Shown: positions 9,783-19,402, numbered from the stretch's first letter. The stretch: 64,000 nt of DNA from Actinopolymorpha rutila (GCF_013407855.1 NZ_JACBZH010000001.1:2108001-2172000); one strand, 5' to 3'. Notes: a model not told the origin generated them from the letters alone. Made by a program: numbers and translations.

Positions 9783-10382
9783 ATGGGCAAGGTGCACGAG
9801 CGCATCGACGGGCGGCTGCGGCAGTTCGTCGAGGCACAACGGGTGTTCTTCGTCGCCACGGCGCCGAGCGGGTCCGACGGGCACGTGAACGTCTCGCCGA
9901 AGGGCATCGGCGGGACGTTCGCGGTGCTCGACGAGCACACCGTCGCCTACCTCGACATCACCGCGAGCGGGGCGGAGACGATCGCCCACCTGCGGCAGAA
10001 CGGCCGGATCACGCTGATGTTCTGCGCGTTCGAGGGGCCCCCGAACGTCGTCCGGCTGCACGGGCGGGGCCGGGTGGTGTCGATGTACGACGAGGAGTTC
10101 GCCGGGCTGGCCGCGCTGTTCACCGAGCGGCGCGGCGCCCGGGCGGTGATCGTCGTGGACGTCACCCGGATCTCCGACTCCTGTGGCTACGGCGTACCCC
10201 TGATGGACTACGTGGGGGAGCGGGACCTGCTGCCCCAGCACATGGGCCGCAAGGGCGAGGAGGGGCTGCGCGACTACCGCCGGCAGAAGAACCAGCGCAG
10301 CGTGGACGGCCTGCCCGCGTTCGATGACGACGCCATGTGGACGGATCGTCCGCATGGCGAGACTGCCAAGGGTTTGGCTTGA
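9783..10382 (+). CDS. Pyridoxamine 5'-phosphate oxidase family (split-barrel flavin) protein
   Basis: Predicted FMN- or F420-binding split-barrel protein of 199 residues. The N-terminal half carries the family blocks FFVATAP, HVNVSPKG and the stretch RITLMFCAFEGPP; the C-terminal region has SDSCGYGVPLMDY and a basic segment RDYRRQKNQ. The ATG at 9783 is preceded by a GGGGGA site about 9 bases upstream. It lies between ilvD and the ilvB leader on the same strand, but nothing ties it to amino-acid synthesis. Exact reaction unknown; true PNPOx function is unlikely because this subfamily is broad. Confidence 0.8.
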   Translation: MGKVHERIDGRLRQFVEAQRVFFVATAPSGSDGHVNVSPKGIGGTFAVLDEHTVAYLDITASGAETIAHLRQNGRITLMFCAFEGPPNVVRLHGRGRVVSMYDEEFAGLAALFTERRGARAVIVVDVTRISDSCGYGVPLMDYVGERDLLPQHMGRKGEEGLRDYRRQKNQRSVDGLPAFDDDAMWTDRPHGETAKGLA

Positions 10383-10414
10383 CGTGAAGGCGGCCGGTCG
10401 GAAAACCTGCATGG

Positions 10415-10456
10415 GTGCGTCCGCAGATTCTCGTACTCCACTCGCGCGCCGGCTGA
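10415..10456 (+). CDS. Leader peptide of the ilvB attenuator
   Basis: A 13-codon frame starting GTG reads MRPQILVLHSRAG and stops at TGA 10454-10456. Four consecutive codons (ATT CTC GTA CTC) specify Ile-Leu-Val-Leu, the end products of the operon it precedes. An in-frame stop at 10385 bounds the frame upstream. No convincing Shine-Dalgarno sequence is visible, so initiation may be leaderless or weak. It is followed by a hairpin and a strong intrinsic terminator, the classic layout of translation-controlled attenuation. Confidence 0.8.
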   Translation: MRPQILVLHSRAG

Positions 10457-10484
10457 CCGCTCTCGAAGCTCCCAGCCAGCGCGC
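10444..10484 (+). promoter_or_regulatory. Leader hairpin of the ilvB attenuator
   Basis: Arms GCGCGCCGGCTG (10444-10455) and CAGCCAGCGCGC (10473-10484) pair over 12 positions with one C-A mismatch. The 5' arm overlaps the end and stop codon of the leader peptide, so a ribosome stalled on the Ile-Leu-Val-Leu codons or at the stop would block it. The 3' arm ends one base before the terminator stem. I could not find an unambiguous antiterminator pairing. Confidence 0.6.
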
Positions 10485-10485
10485 T

Positions 10486-10522
10486 CCCCTCGTTGCCCAC
10501 ACGGGCCGAGGGGTTTTTGTTT
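10486..10522 (+). terminator. Attenuator terminator upstream of ilvB
   Basis: The outer stem CCCCTCG (10486-10492) pairs with CGAGGGG (10507-10513), and the inner stem GCCC pairs with GGGC around an ACAC loop with a two-base bulge. It is followed by TTTTTGTTT. This is a near-ideal intrinsic terminator placed between the leader peptide and ilvB. The following 156 nt up to ilvB are C/A-rich and appear unstructured. Confidence 0.85.
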
Positions 10523-10678
10523 CCCAGGGGACTCTTCTGACGGCGCACACCACCACGACGACGACACCCGCAGCACCGGCAGGACCCGCAACACCAGCAC
10601 CACCCGCACAGGCAGCACCGGCAGGAACGCCGGCGGTTCCAGCAGCGGGACACCCGGCACGACAGCGAGAGGACGCTC

Positions 10679-12424
10679 ATGAGTGAGCAGATGACGGGGG
10701 CGCAGAGCCTGATCAGATCGCTGGAGGAAGCCGGCGTCGACACGGTATTCGGCATCCCCGGCGGGGCGATCCTCCCCGCGTACGACCCGCTCCTGGACTC
10801 CCGCAAGATCCGGCACGTGCTGGTCCGCCACGAGCAGGGCGCCGGCCACGCCGCCGAGGGCTACGCCCTGGCCACCGGCAAGGTCGGCGTGTGCATGGCG
10901 ACTTCCGGGCCGGGCGCCACCAACCTCGTCACCCCGATCGCCGACGCCTACATGGACTCCGTGCCGATGGTCGCGGTCACCGGCCAGGTCGCCGCCAGCT
11001 CGATCGGGACCGACGCCTTCCAGGAAGCCGACATCCAGGGCATCACGCTCCCGATCACCAAGCACAACTACCTCGTCACCGACCCGGCGGAGATCCCGCG
11101 CACGATCGCCGAGGCGTTCCACATCGCCTCCACCGGCCGCCCCGGCCCGGTCCTGGTCGACGTGTCCAAGGACGCGATGCAGGCGATGACCACGTTCGAG
11201 TGGCCGGCAGGTGTCGACCTGCCCGGCTACCGCCCGGTGAGCCGCCCGCACGCCAAGCAGGTCCGCGAGGCGGCCCGGCTGATCAGCGAGGCCCGGCGCC
11301 CGGTGCTCTACGTCGGCGGCGGGGTGCTGCGTGCCCGGGCCGCGCGGGAGCTGCGGGTGCTCGCGGAGATGACCGGGATCCCGGTGGTCACCACGCTGAT
11401 GGCCCGCGGCGCGTTCCCCGACAACCACCAGCTGCACCTCGGCATGCCCGGGATGCACGGCACCGTCGCGGCGGTCGGCGCGCTGCAGAAGGCAGACCTG
11501 CTGATCAGCCTGGGCGCGAGGTTCGACGACCGGGTGACCGGGAAGCTGGACACGTTCGCGCCGCGGGCGAAGATCGTGCACGCCGACATCGACCCGGCCG
11601 AGATCTCCAAGAACCGCACCGCCGACGTGCCGATCGTCGGTGACTGCCGGGAGGTCATCGCCGACCTGGTGGTCGCGCTGCAGGCCGAGCACGCCGCGGG
11701 CCGCACGGGCGACTACACCGGCTGGTGGCGGCTGCTGGAGGAGTGGCGTTCCCGCTACCCGCTGGGCTACGACAAGCCCGACGACGGCTCGCTGTCGCCG
11801 CAGCAGGTGATCGAGCGGATCGGCCAGGTCGCGGGGCCGGAGGCGATCTACGTCCCGGGTGTGGGCCAGCACCAGATGTGGACCGCGCAGTTCGTCTCGT
11901 ACGAGAATCCCGGCACGTTCCTCAGCTCCGGCGGACTCGGCACGATGGGCTTCTCGGTGCCGGCCGCGATGGGCGCCAAGGCGGGCCGGCCCGACGCCAC
12001 CGTCTGGGCGATCGACGGCGACGGCTGCTTCCAGATGACCAACCAGGAGCTGGCCACCTGCGCGCTGGACAACATCCCGATCAAGGTCGCGGTGATCAAC
12101 AACTCCAGCCTCGGCATGGTCCGGCAGTGGCAGACCCTCTTCTACGAGGGCCGCTACTCCAACACCGACCTGCACTCCAGCCGGATCCCCGACTTCGCCA
12201 AGCTTGCCGAGGCGTACGGCTGTGTGGGGCTGCGCTGCGACAAGGCCGAGGACATCGACGACGTGCTGGCCAAGGCGATGGCGATCAACGACGTCCCGGT
12301 GGTGATCGACTTCGTGGTCCACCGCGACGCCATGGTGTGGCCGATGGTGGCGGCCGGCACCAGCAACGACGACATCAAGATCGCGCGCGACCTGGCGCCG
12401 GTCTGGGAGAACGACGACCTCTGA
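10679..12424 (+). CDS. ilvB: Acetolactate synthase large subunit
   Basis: ThDP-dependent acetohydroxyacid synthase catalytic subunit; it joins pyruvate with pyruvate or 2-oxobutyrate, the first common step to valine, leucine and isoleucine. Its 581 residues are standard. Glu52 in [12 protein letters not shown] activates ThDP. The metal and diphosphate motif starts at [16 protein letters not shown] (near residue 446) and ends in VINN. The ATG has AGAGGA about 9 bases upstream. ilvN and ilvC follow on the same strand, giving the usual ilvBNC operon. Expression is probably set by the attenuator at 10415-10522. Confidence 0.97.
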   Translation: MSEQMTGAQSLIRSLEEAGVDTVFGIPGGAILPAYDPLLDSRKIRHVLVRHEQGAGHAAEGYALATGKVGVCMATSGPGATNLVTPIADAYMDSVPMVAVTGQVAASSIGTDAFQEADIQGITLPITKHNYLVTDPAEIPRTIAEAFHIASTGRPGPVLVDVSKDAMQAMTTFEWPAGVDLPGYRPVSRPHAKQVREAARLISEARRPVLYVGGGVLRARAARELRVLAEMTGIPVVTTLMARGAFPDNHQLHLGMPGMHGTVAAVGALQKADLLISLGARFDDRVTGKLDTFAPRAKIVHADIDPAEISKNRTADVPIVGDCREVIADLVVALQAEHAAGRTGDYTGWWRLLEEWRSRYPLGYDKPDDGSLSPQQVIERIGQVAGPEAIYVPGVGQHQMWTAQFVSYENPGTFLSSGGLGTMGFSVPAAMGAKAGRPDATVWAIDGDGCFQMTNQELATCALDNIPIKVAVINNSSLGMVRQWQTLFYEGRYSNTDLHSSRIPDFAKLAEAYGCVGLRCDKAEDIDDVLAKAMAINDVPVVIDFVVHRDAMVWPMVAAGTSNDDIKIARDLAPVWENDDL

Positions 12425-12510
12425 GACTCCGCAGCGTCGCCGACCCAAAGGACCCAGGCGTCCCTCAGTCGTCGTAGCCGGCGCCCCTCGAAAGGACAAG
12501 GACGAGGCAC

Positions 12511-13047
12511 ATGTCCCGACACACCCTCTCCGTGCTGGTCGAGAACAAACCCAGTGTCCTGGCTCGCATAGCCGGACTCTTCTCCCGGCGCGGGTTCAAC
12601 ATCGACTCCCTCGCGGTCGGCCCGACCGAGCACCCGGAGATCTCCCGGATGACGATCGTGGTCAACGTCGAGGAGCTCCCGCTGGAGCAGGTGACCAAGC
12701 AGCTCAACAAGCTGGTCAACGTCATCAAGATCGTCGAGCTCGAACCCTCCACCTCGGTCCAGCGCGAGCTGCTGCTGGTCAAGGTGAAGGCCGACGGTCA
12801 GGCCCGGGGCAGCGTGCTGGAGACGGTCCAGCTGTTCCGGGCGAAGGTGGTCGACGTCGGGACCGATACCGTGACGATCGAGGCGACCGGCAGCCCGGAC
12901 AAGCTCGACGCGATGCTGCGGGTCCTCGAGCCGTACGGCATCCGCGAGCTGGTGCAGTCGGGCATGGTCGCCGTCGGGCGCGGCGGCCGTTCCATCACAG
13001 ACCGGACGCTTCGTTCCCTGGACCGGGTGGGCGAGCGGAGCGCCTGA
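12511..13047 (+). CDS. ilvN: Acetolactate synthase small (regulatory) subunit
   Basis: Regulatory subunit that activates IlvB and confers valine feedback inhibition. The 178-residue protein begins directly with an ACT domain (HTLSVLVENKPSVLARIAGL, then RRGFNIDSLAVG), with the second conserved half (LLLVKVKADG to the end) following. ATG 12511 is preceded by AAGGAC and GACGAGG. It lies 86 bp after ilvB and about 117 bp before ilvC, in one operon. Confidence 0.96.
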   Translation: MSRHTLSVLVENKPSVLARIAGLFSRRGFNIDSLAVGPTEHPEISRMTIVVNVEELPLEQVTKQLNKLVNVIKIVELEPSTSVQRELLLVKVKADGQARGSVLETVQLFRAKVVDVGTDTVTIEATGSPDKLDAMLRVLEPYGIRELVQSGMVAVGRGGRSITDRTLRSLDRVGERSA

Positions 13048-14196
<1,149 letters not shown>

Positions 14197-14226
14197 CGTT
14201 TCGCGGCGGCAGTACCGCGATTCCGC

Positions 14227-14280
14227 ACGAGGTGGGAAGACCTGTGGGGCCCATAGCACCCACAGCTCTTCCCACCTCGT
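14227..14280. repeat. Large palindromic element after ilvC (terminator-like, member of a dispersed family)
   Basis: Perfect 14-bp arms ACGAGGTGGGAAGA (14227-14240) and TCTTCCCACCTCGT (14267-14280) enclose an inner stem CTGTGGG/CCCACAG and a 10-nt loop starting GCCCAT. There is no U tract. The order GTGGGAAGA, then GGGGCCCAT, recurs near the ABC-F gene. It probably ends the ilvBNC transcript. The rest of the 303-bp gap to serA (14197-14499) shows no gene. Confidence 0.7.
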
Positions 14281-14499
14281 CGCTTCCGCGGGAGGGTACG
14301 CCGGTGACCAGCGAATCCGCCCTCGCCGAGGCGGCGGCCCAGGACCGGTGAGGGTGAGGGTTCAGCCATCCCCGACCGGACCCGGCGCCGGGACTGCGCC
14401 GGGCGGCCGGCCCTGGCTATCCTGACCGCAAGTGCCGGGCCCAACGTCGTGCTCCGGGGACCGCCCCTCGCCCTCGCGACGTGCTGGAGGCCTGCAGCC

Positions 14500-16251
14500 G
14501 TGATTCCCCCCATTTCGGCAGGATCCGCCACCCCAGCGGCAACATCCGCCACCGCAGCAACACCTGTCACCGCAGCAACACCCGTCACCGCAGCAACACC
14601 CGTCACCGCGGCCATGCCCGCCGTGTCCGCGACCTCGGCGACGTCAGCCACGTCTGCCACCGCGCGCAGGCCGGTCGTCCTCATCGCGGAGGAACTCTCC
14701 GACGCCACCCTGGACGTCCTCGGCGACGACTTCGAGATCCGGCACTGCGACGGTGCCGACCGATCCGTCCTCCTGCCCGCGCTCGCCGACGTCGACGCGC
14801 TTCTCGTTCGCAGCGCCACCAAGGTCGACGCGGAGGCGCTGGCCGCCGCCCCCCGGCTGAAGGTCGTCGCCCGTGCCGGCGTCGGTCTGGACAACGTGGA
14901 CGTCCGGGCCGCCACCCAGGCCGGCGTCATGGTGGTCAACGCGCCGCAGTCCAACATCATCTCCGCTGCCGAGCACGCGATCGCGCTGCTGCTCGCGGTT
15001 GCCCGGCACGTTCCGGCGGCCGACGCGTCGCTGCGCGCGGGGGAGTGGAAGCGGAGCAGGTTCGGCGGAGTCGAGCTGTACGACAAGACGCTCGGCGTAC
15101 TCGGCCTGGGCCGGATCGGCGTCCTCGTCGCGCAGCGGCTGGCGGCGTTCGGGATGAAGGTGGTGGCGTACGACCCCTACGTTCAGCCCGGCCGGGCTGC
15201 CCAGATGGGCGTCCGGCTGGCTCCGCTGGAAGAGTTGCTCGAGGTCGCCGACGCGATCACCGTCCACCTGCCCAAGACCGCGGAGACGCTCGGGCTGGTC
15301 GGCGAGGCCCAGCTGGCCACGATGAAGCCGGGTGCGCTGATCGTCAATGCCGCCCGCGGCGGGATCATCGACGAGCACGCGTTGTACGTCGCGTTGAAGG
15401 AGGGCCGGCTGGGCGGCGCCGGCATCGACGTGTTCACCACCGAGCCGTGCACCGACTCACCGCTCCTGGAGCTGCCCAACGTCGTGGCGACTCCACACCT
15501 CGGCGCGAGCACCGCGGAGGCGCAGGAGAAGGCCGGTGTCGCGGTGGCCCGTTCGGTCCGGCTGGCGCTGGCCGGTGAGCTCGTACCCGACGCGGTCAAC
15601 GTGCAGGGCGGCGTGATCGCCGAGGACGTCCGGCCCGGCATCCCGCTGGCGGAGAAGCTCGGCCGCATCTTCACCGCACTGGCCGGCGAGGTCGCTGTCC
15701 AGATGGACGTGGAGGTACGCGGCGAGATCACCGACCACGACGTCAAGGTGCTCGAACTCGCTGCTCTCAAAGGGGTTTTCGCCTCTGTCGTGGAGGAGCA
15801 GGTCTCCTACGTCAACGTCCCCTTGCTCGCGGCCGAGCGCGGTCTGGAGGTACGCCTGCGCACCGACCCCGAGAGCCCCGACTTCCGCAACCTCGTCACG
15901 TTGAGGGGCACGCTCGCCGACGGCCGGCAGGTGTCGGTCGGCGGCACCCTAGTCGGCCCGCGGCACATCGAGCGGCTGGTCGAGGTGGAGGGGTTCGACA
16001 TCGAGATCGAGCTCACCTCGCACATGGCGGTGCTGCGGTACGTCGACCGGCCCGGCGTGGTCGGCGTCGTCGGCCGGATCCTCGGCGCGGCCGGGGTCAA
16101 CATCGCCGGCATGCAGGTGAGCCGGGACCGCCGTGGTGGACAGGCGCTGGCCGCGATGACGGTCGACTCGACCATCCCGCAAGCTGCCCTTGACGAGATC
16201 GCCCGGGAGATCAGCGCCGAGGGCGTTCGCGCCATCGACCTGGACGACTGA
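14500..16251 (+). CDS. serA: D-3-phosphoglycerate dehydrogenase with repeat-built N-terminal extension
   Basis: SerA oxidises 3-phosphoglycerate in the first step of serine synthesis. It has 583 residues where about 530 is usual for the long actinobacterial type. The catalytic core has the NAD loop LGLGRIG, Arg in NAARGGIIDEHAL, Glu in DVFTTEP and His in TPHLGAST, followed by the intervening domain and a C-terminal ACT domain (HMAVLRYVDRPGVVG). The first 50 or so residues are Ala/Thr/Pro/Val-rich and encoded by tandem repeats. The GTG at 14500 has GGAGG at 14486-14490; the next plausible start is ATG 14612, which would remove most of the extension. Confidence 0.93.
   Translation: MIPPISAGSATPAATSATAATPVTAATPVTAATPVTAAMPAVSATSATSATSATARRPVVLIAEELSDATLDVLGDDFEIRHCDGADRSVLLPALADVDALLVRSATKVDAEALAAAPRLKVVARAGVGLDNVDVRAATQAGVMVVNAPQSNIISAAEHAIALLLAVARHVPAADASLRAGEWKRSRFGGVELYDKTLGVLGLGRIGVLVAQRLAAFGMKVVAYDPYVQPGRAAQMGVRLAPLEELLEVADAITVHLPKTAETLGLVGEAQLATMKPGALIVNAARGGIIDEHALYVALKEGRLGGAGIDVFTTEPCTDSPLLELPNVVATPHLGASTAEAQEKAGVAVARSVRLALAGELVPDAVNVQGGVIAEDVRPGIPLAEKLGRIFTALAGEVAVQMDVEVRGEITDHDVKVLELAALKGVFASVVEEQVSYVNVPLLAAERGLEVRLRTDPESPDFRNLVTLRGTLADGRQVSVGGTLVGPRHIERLVEVEGFDIEIELTSHMAVLRYVDRPGVVGVVGRILGAAGVNIAGMQVSRDRRGGQALAAMTVDSTIPQAALDEIAREISAEGVRAIDLDD
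14551..14604 (+). repeat. 18-bp tandem repeat (three copies) in the serA N-terminal region
   Basis: Three head-to-tail copies of ACCGCAGCAACACCYGTC encode the hexapeptide TAATPV. A partial fourth copy follows, then a run of Ser-Ala-Thr codons with 9-bp periodicity to about 14660. Copies differ at one base. Confidence 0.9.
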
Positions 16252-16304
16252 CCCACGCGGTCCGGCGTCCTTCGTAGCAACGAGAAGAGTTCCAGCAGCG
16301 ACGG

Positions 16305-16348
16305 CCGACGCACCGATCGATCCACGGTCGGTGCGTCGGTTTGCGTTG
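16305..16348 (+). terminator. Intrinsic terminator after serA
   Basis: Arms CCGACGCACCGA (16305-16316) and TCGGTGCGTCGG (16328-16339) are perfectly complementary over 12 bp, followed by TTTGCGTTGT. It lies 53 bp after the serA stop. Confidence 0.85.
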
Positions 16349-16449
16349 TCGTCGAATCCGTTTCCGAGGTGGTGTTCTGCCACCAATGATGAGTTCCGGC
16401 AGAACGAAACCCCAACGGGCCAAGGGCCCGGAAACGGAGACAGCTGCAG

Positions 16450-16953
16450 ATGCGCATGCCACGAAGGATCGCGGGACTCATCGCGGGGGCGAGTCTGGCG
16501 GCCGGAGCCGTGCTGGCCATGGGAGCACCGGCCCAGGCGTACTCCCCGAACCCGAGCACCACGGCGCACTACCGGAACACGACCTACTGCCCCTGCTCGA
16601 TCCCCGACGTCATCGACGGCACGTACTTCAAGTACGACCCTGGGGGCCGTGCGATCAAGATCGACATCTGGAATCCCAGCCACACCCGCTACCTCGGCAA
16701 GCTGGAGTTCCACCCGTACGGCGAGCAGGTGTGGCTGTACGACAACGCGAAGGACGGCGACAGCTTCTACTACCAGGTTCGCTACCGGCTCCCAGGGCAA
16801 CCCGAATACAACGGCCCTATTCTCGGGGGACTGCCCGGGGGTACGCACACCGTGAAGTCCTACCCGCTGCCTGAGGGGCAGGCCTTGACGATCTTCCTGT
16901 ACGACGACGCTGCGGGTCACGACTACATCGGCAACTGGTCCGGGATCGCCTGA
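16450..16953 (+). CDS. Secreted hypothetical protein
   Basis: Not recognised. The 167-residue product has a clear signal peptide (basic MRMPRR start, hydrophobic core, predicted cut after AQA at residue 30). The mature part begins YSPNPS, has a Cys-Pro-Cys motif (YCPCS) and is rich in Tyr, Gly, Asp and Pro, suggesting a small extracellular beta-rich protein. ATG 16450 is preceded by GGAGA. It stands alone between the serA terminator and its own GC-rich hairpin, so it is probably monocistronic. No function should be assumed. Confidence 0.8.
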   Translation: MRMPRRIAGLIAGASLAAGAVLAMGAPAQAYSPNPSTTAHYRNTTYCPCSIPDVIDGTYFKYDPGGRAIKIDIWNPSHTRYLGKLEFHPYGEQVWLYDNAKDGDSFYYQVRYRLPGQPEYNGPILGGLPGGTHTVKSYPLPEGQALTIFLYDDAAGHDYIGNWSGIA

Positions 16954-16981
16954 TCAGGGTCACGCGTCCAGCAGCACGACA

Positions 16982-17011
16982 GCGGCGGGTCGGCAACAGC
17001 CGGCCCGCCGC
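16982..17011. terminator. GC-rich hairpin between convergent genes
   Basis: Arms GCGGCGGGTCGGC (16982-16994) and GCCGGCCCGCCGC (16999-17011) pair over 13 positions with one G-T pair and an ACAA-type four-base loop. It lies between the secreted protein gene and the convergent ArsR-type gene and can serve both. No U tract. Confidence 0.65.
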
Positions 17012-17033
17012 AGTCCTGTCCGGCTGTCCTACG

Positions 17034-18035
17034 TCAAAAGGCCTTGTACGGAACGCCGTTCAGCATCGCGTCGCCCAGCGGAGTACGCCGGTGCAGCATC
17101 TCCCGCTGCTGTCGTTGCGACGTGAGCAGGCCCGCCTCGCGCAGCACGGTCGCGTGCCGGCTGGCGCTCGCCGGGGCCAGGTGCAGCTCGACCGCGATCC
17201 GGCCGGTCGACATGGGTACGTCGAGAAGGTCCAGTACCTGCGCGCGGGTGTGCCCGAGCAGCTGAGCCAGGGCGTCGAGAGTGCCGGAAGGGTCGATCGG
17301 GCGGTCCAGCCAGCCAGGAGCCGGCCGCAGCGGATGCACGAGCACCGGCGGCAGGTCCGGGTCGGCCAGGGTCACCGGCCGGCGGGCACAGAAGAACGAC
17401 GGGACGAGGCTCAGCGGGCGGCCGTTCAGGGCCAGCTCCTGGTCGACGGGGTACGCACACTCCAGCGCATCCTCGCGCCAGGCCAGCTCGTTCTGGTAGG
17501 TCTCCAGCAGACCCACGGCACCGCCGGTGAGCGCCGCCTCGGAACGGCTCGGGCGGTCGGCCGCCACCGCGGCGCGGATCGCGTGCAGGTACGGCGCGAC
17601 CGCGACGTCGTAGTAGCGCCGCAGTGACTCGCCCAGCCAGCGCAGGGCCGCCGGCTCCCCCTGGGCGAGCCGGCGGATCACAGGCGGCACGGGGCGCTGG
17701 GGAGCAAGCCGCGCGAGTTCCTGTCCCAGTCGACCTCTCGGCGTCGAGAGCACCGCGTCGAGCCCGTCGTCCAGGCTCGCGCAGCCGTTCTCCGGCGTGA
17801 GGAAGTCCGGGAAGTACTCCGCGTGCGGGCAGACGAGCATCAGCGCGCTCGTGGTGCACGCGAGGCCGCTGCGGGCCAGTGCGGTGCGCACCCGGCGGCG
17901 CCACGGGTCGAAGGTCAGTGCGGCGTGCCGGTTCTGCAACAGCTGCAGGCTCAGCACGGTCTCCCACAGCGGATGGACGTCGCCCGCCACCCGGAGCCGG
18001 TTGAGATCCTGCGTGGTGAACTCGATGCGGAGCAT
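17034..18035 (-). CDS. ArsR-type winged-helix transcriptional regulator with N-terminal DUF5937-like domain
   Basis: Predicted DNA-binding regulator of 333 residues. The C-terminal part (about 240-320) is a winged helix: LDALAQLLGHTRAQVLDLL, then STGRIAVELHLAPASASRHATVLREAGLL with the recognition helix, and a wing ending HRRTPLGDAML. The large N-terminal domain starts with LRIEFTTQDLNRLRV and resembles the domain in the second regulator at 23.9 kb, so the two are paralogues. No metal-binding Cys motif is apparent, so arsenic sensing is not implied. The ligand and targets are unknown. Confidence 0.82.
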   Translation of the reverse strand: MLRIEFTTQDLNRLRVAGDVHPLWETVLSLQLLQNRHAALTFDPWRRRVRTALARSGLACTTSALMLVCPHAEYFPDFLTPENGCASLDDGLDAVLSTPRGRLGQELARLAPQRPVPPVIRRLAQGEPAALRWLGESLRRYYDVAVAPYLHAIRAAVAADRPSRSEAALTGGAVGLLETYQNELAWREDALECAYPVDQELALNGRPLSLVPSFFCARRPVTLADPDLPPVLVHPLRPAPGWLDRPIDPSGTLDALAQLLGHTRAQVLDLLDVPMSTGRIAVELHLAPASASRHATVLREAGLLTSQRQQREMLHRRTPLGDAMLNGVPYKAF

Positions 18036-18276
18036 CTATCCCCCGATGTACTCCCGCTCACGTCGCCCGAACTCCGGGTGGTTCGTCCCTGAACACCCTT
18101 ATCGGGAGAGTACGCGCGCGCCGCCGGCCGGTCGGCTGATTTTCGCGGCGCCTGTGGATATCCGGTGAAGATCGGAAACCGAGGTCCGGACAGACGCAGC
18201 GGTCAGGACCGGCCGCGGCGCCTGGCCTCCGACGTGTCGGCGTGGCGCTGCGACCGGTCCGGGTCCGCGCGCCGCC

Positions 18277-18426
18277 ATGGTCAAGTCGCTCCGGAACTAC
18301 CTCAAGGACGTACGCGCCGCGCCGCGCGAACAGCTCTCGCTCTCCGGCTACTGGGCGTACGGCAGGACCGAGAACCGGTTCCAGGCCGAGAAGCGCGAAC
18401 CCGTCGGGCGGATCTCCCTGGACTAG
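18277..18426 (+). CDS. Small hypothetical protein (49 aa), possibly a remnant
   Basis: The frame starts at ATG 18277 and ends at TAG 18424-18426, giving a basic 49-residue product beginning MVKSLRNYLKDVRAAP and ending REPVGRISLD. Third positions are GC-rich, as in real genes, but no good ribosome site is visible. Its last 15 codons lie inside the first copy of an 88-bp tandem duplication, whose second copy repeats those codons in another frame. It is either a small gene or a remnant. I do not recognise it. The 241-bp gap before it (18036-18276) shows no other gene. Confidence 0.4.
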   Translation: MVKSLRNYLKDVRAAPREQLSLSGYWAYGRTENRFQAEKREPVGRISLD

Positions 18427-18554
18427 TGGAACGTGCGGGGCGCGGCGACGTCGCGGTCAGTTCCTGTTCCAGGCCGAGAAGCGCGAACCCGTCGGGCGGA
18501 TCTCCCTGGACTAGTGGAACGTGCGGGGCGCGGCGACGTCGCGGTCAGTTCCTG
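18379..18554. repeat. Perfect 88-bp tandem duplication
   Basis: Copy 1 (18379-18466) and copy 2 (18467-18554) are identical over 88 bp. Each carries the 3' coding end and stop of the small plus-strand ORF and the last 10 bp of the convergent methyltransferase gene, including its stop codon. The period is not a multiple of three. Full identity implies a recent event or an assembly artefact. Confidence 0.95.
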
Positions 18555-19111
18555 GTCGCGATCAGCACGCTGGCGTCGACGGCCACCATCACCTCGACGG
18601 TGGTGAAGCGCGGGTCGGTGAGCCACTGCTGCCGGGTGGTGTCGACCCGTCCCTGGTACATTGGCGGCCAGGTGGCGCAGGGCGTGAAGTCGTCGAGCAC
18701 GACCAGGCCGCCGGGCTCGACGAGTTCGGCCGCCAGATCGGGGCCGGCCCGCTTGGCCTCGCGTACGTCGAGGAACAGCAGAGTGAACGGCGCCCGTGCC
18801 GCGAGTTCCTTCCAGTCGGCCTCCAGGACGTCGACCGCCTCGTCGCCGGCGAACATCTCCCGGACCGCCTCGACCAGGCCGGAGTCGTGCTCGGCGGTGA
18901 CGAGCCGGGAGCCGGCGCGCATCCCGCTGCGCAGCCAGGCCGAGCCGACGCCGCAGCCGGTGCCCGACTCGGCGAGTGTGCCCTCGCGCGAGGCGGCCAG
19001 CGAGGCGAGCAGCCAGCCGGTCTCGTTGCGACAGGAGGACACGAAGCCGCGCCGGCGGGAGAGCTGGTGGGCGCGGGTGACCACCTCGGGGATCAGGGGC
19101 GGAGCACTCAT
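18545..19111 (-). CDS. Class I SAM-dependent methyltransferase (O-methyltransferase-like)
   Basis: The 188-residue product has the Rossmann methyltransferase layout: motif I region GTLAESGTGCGVGSAWL, an acidic end of strand 2 (LVTAEHDSG), FTLLFLDVREAKRAGPDL as motif IV, then VVLDDFTP. The arrangement resembles small O-methyltransferases of the COG4122 group. I chose ATG 19111; the open frame extends further upstream but crosses the promoter region of the divergent small gene. Its stop codon lies in the second copy of the 88-bp duplication. Substrate unknown. Confidence 0.78.
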   Translation of the reverse strand: MSAPPLIPEVVTRAHQLSRRRGFVSSCRNETGWLLASLAASREGTLAESGTGCGVGSAWLRSGMRAGSRLVTAEHDSGLVEAVREMFAGDEAVDVLEADWKELAARAPFTLLFLDVREAKRAGPDLAAELVEPGGLVVLDDFTPCATWPPMYQGRVDTTRQQWLTDPRFTTVEVMVAVDASVLIATRN

Positions 19112-19258
19112 GCGGCCAGAGTTTGGCACAAGGTCCGACCGGATCTCGTAATCCGAGACAACAGGCCGTCTGGCGAGACAACTACTAGGGCGCCCTACTA
19201 TTGTCGGCCAGGTGATGTGGGTATACGTCCTTTGTTGTCCAGAAGGGAGATTCACCCC

Positions 19259-19402
19259 ATGACCGAGGCTCAGCAGCTGGCCTACCGCGCCCTGCAGGAA
19301 GCCATGGACCGCCGCGACAACGGCGGCCGGAGCGAGGTGGAGTCGCCGGAGTCGTTCGCGACCGACCGGCGCGACGCCGACGCGCACGTACCCGTCCGGT
19401 AG
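19259..19402 (+). CDS. Small hypothetical protein (47 aa)
   Basis: ATG 19259 is preceded by AGAAGGGAGA, a good ribosome site, and the frame runs 47 codons to TAG. The product is hydrophilic ([20 protein letters not shown] at the start), with a helical first half and an acidic/Arg-rich tail, and has no signal or membrane segment. TTGTCG and TATACG about 15 bases apart (19201-19227) may be its promoter. It precedes leuB by 107 bp. I do not recognise the family. Confidence 0.6.
   Translation: MTEAQQLAYRALQEAMDRRDNGGRSEVESPESFATDRRDADAHVPVR

Noticed and set aside
10324-10686. 120-codon frame covering the ilvB leader
   Set aside because: Repetitive Thr/Pro/Ala product crossing a strong terminator. 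The 13-codon leader in another frame explains the region better.
14551-14604. CRISPR-like array
   Set aside because: The 18-bp units are contiguous without spacers and in frame with serA.
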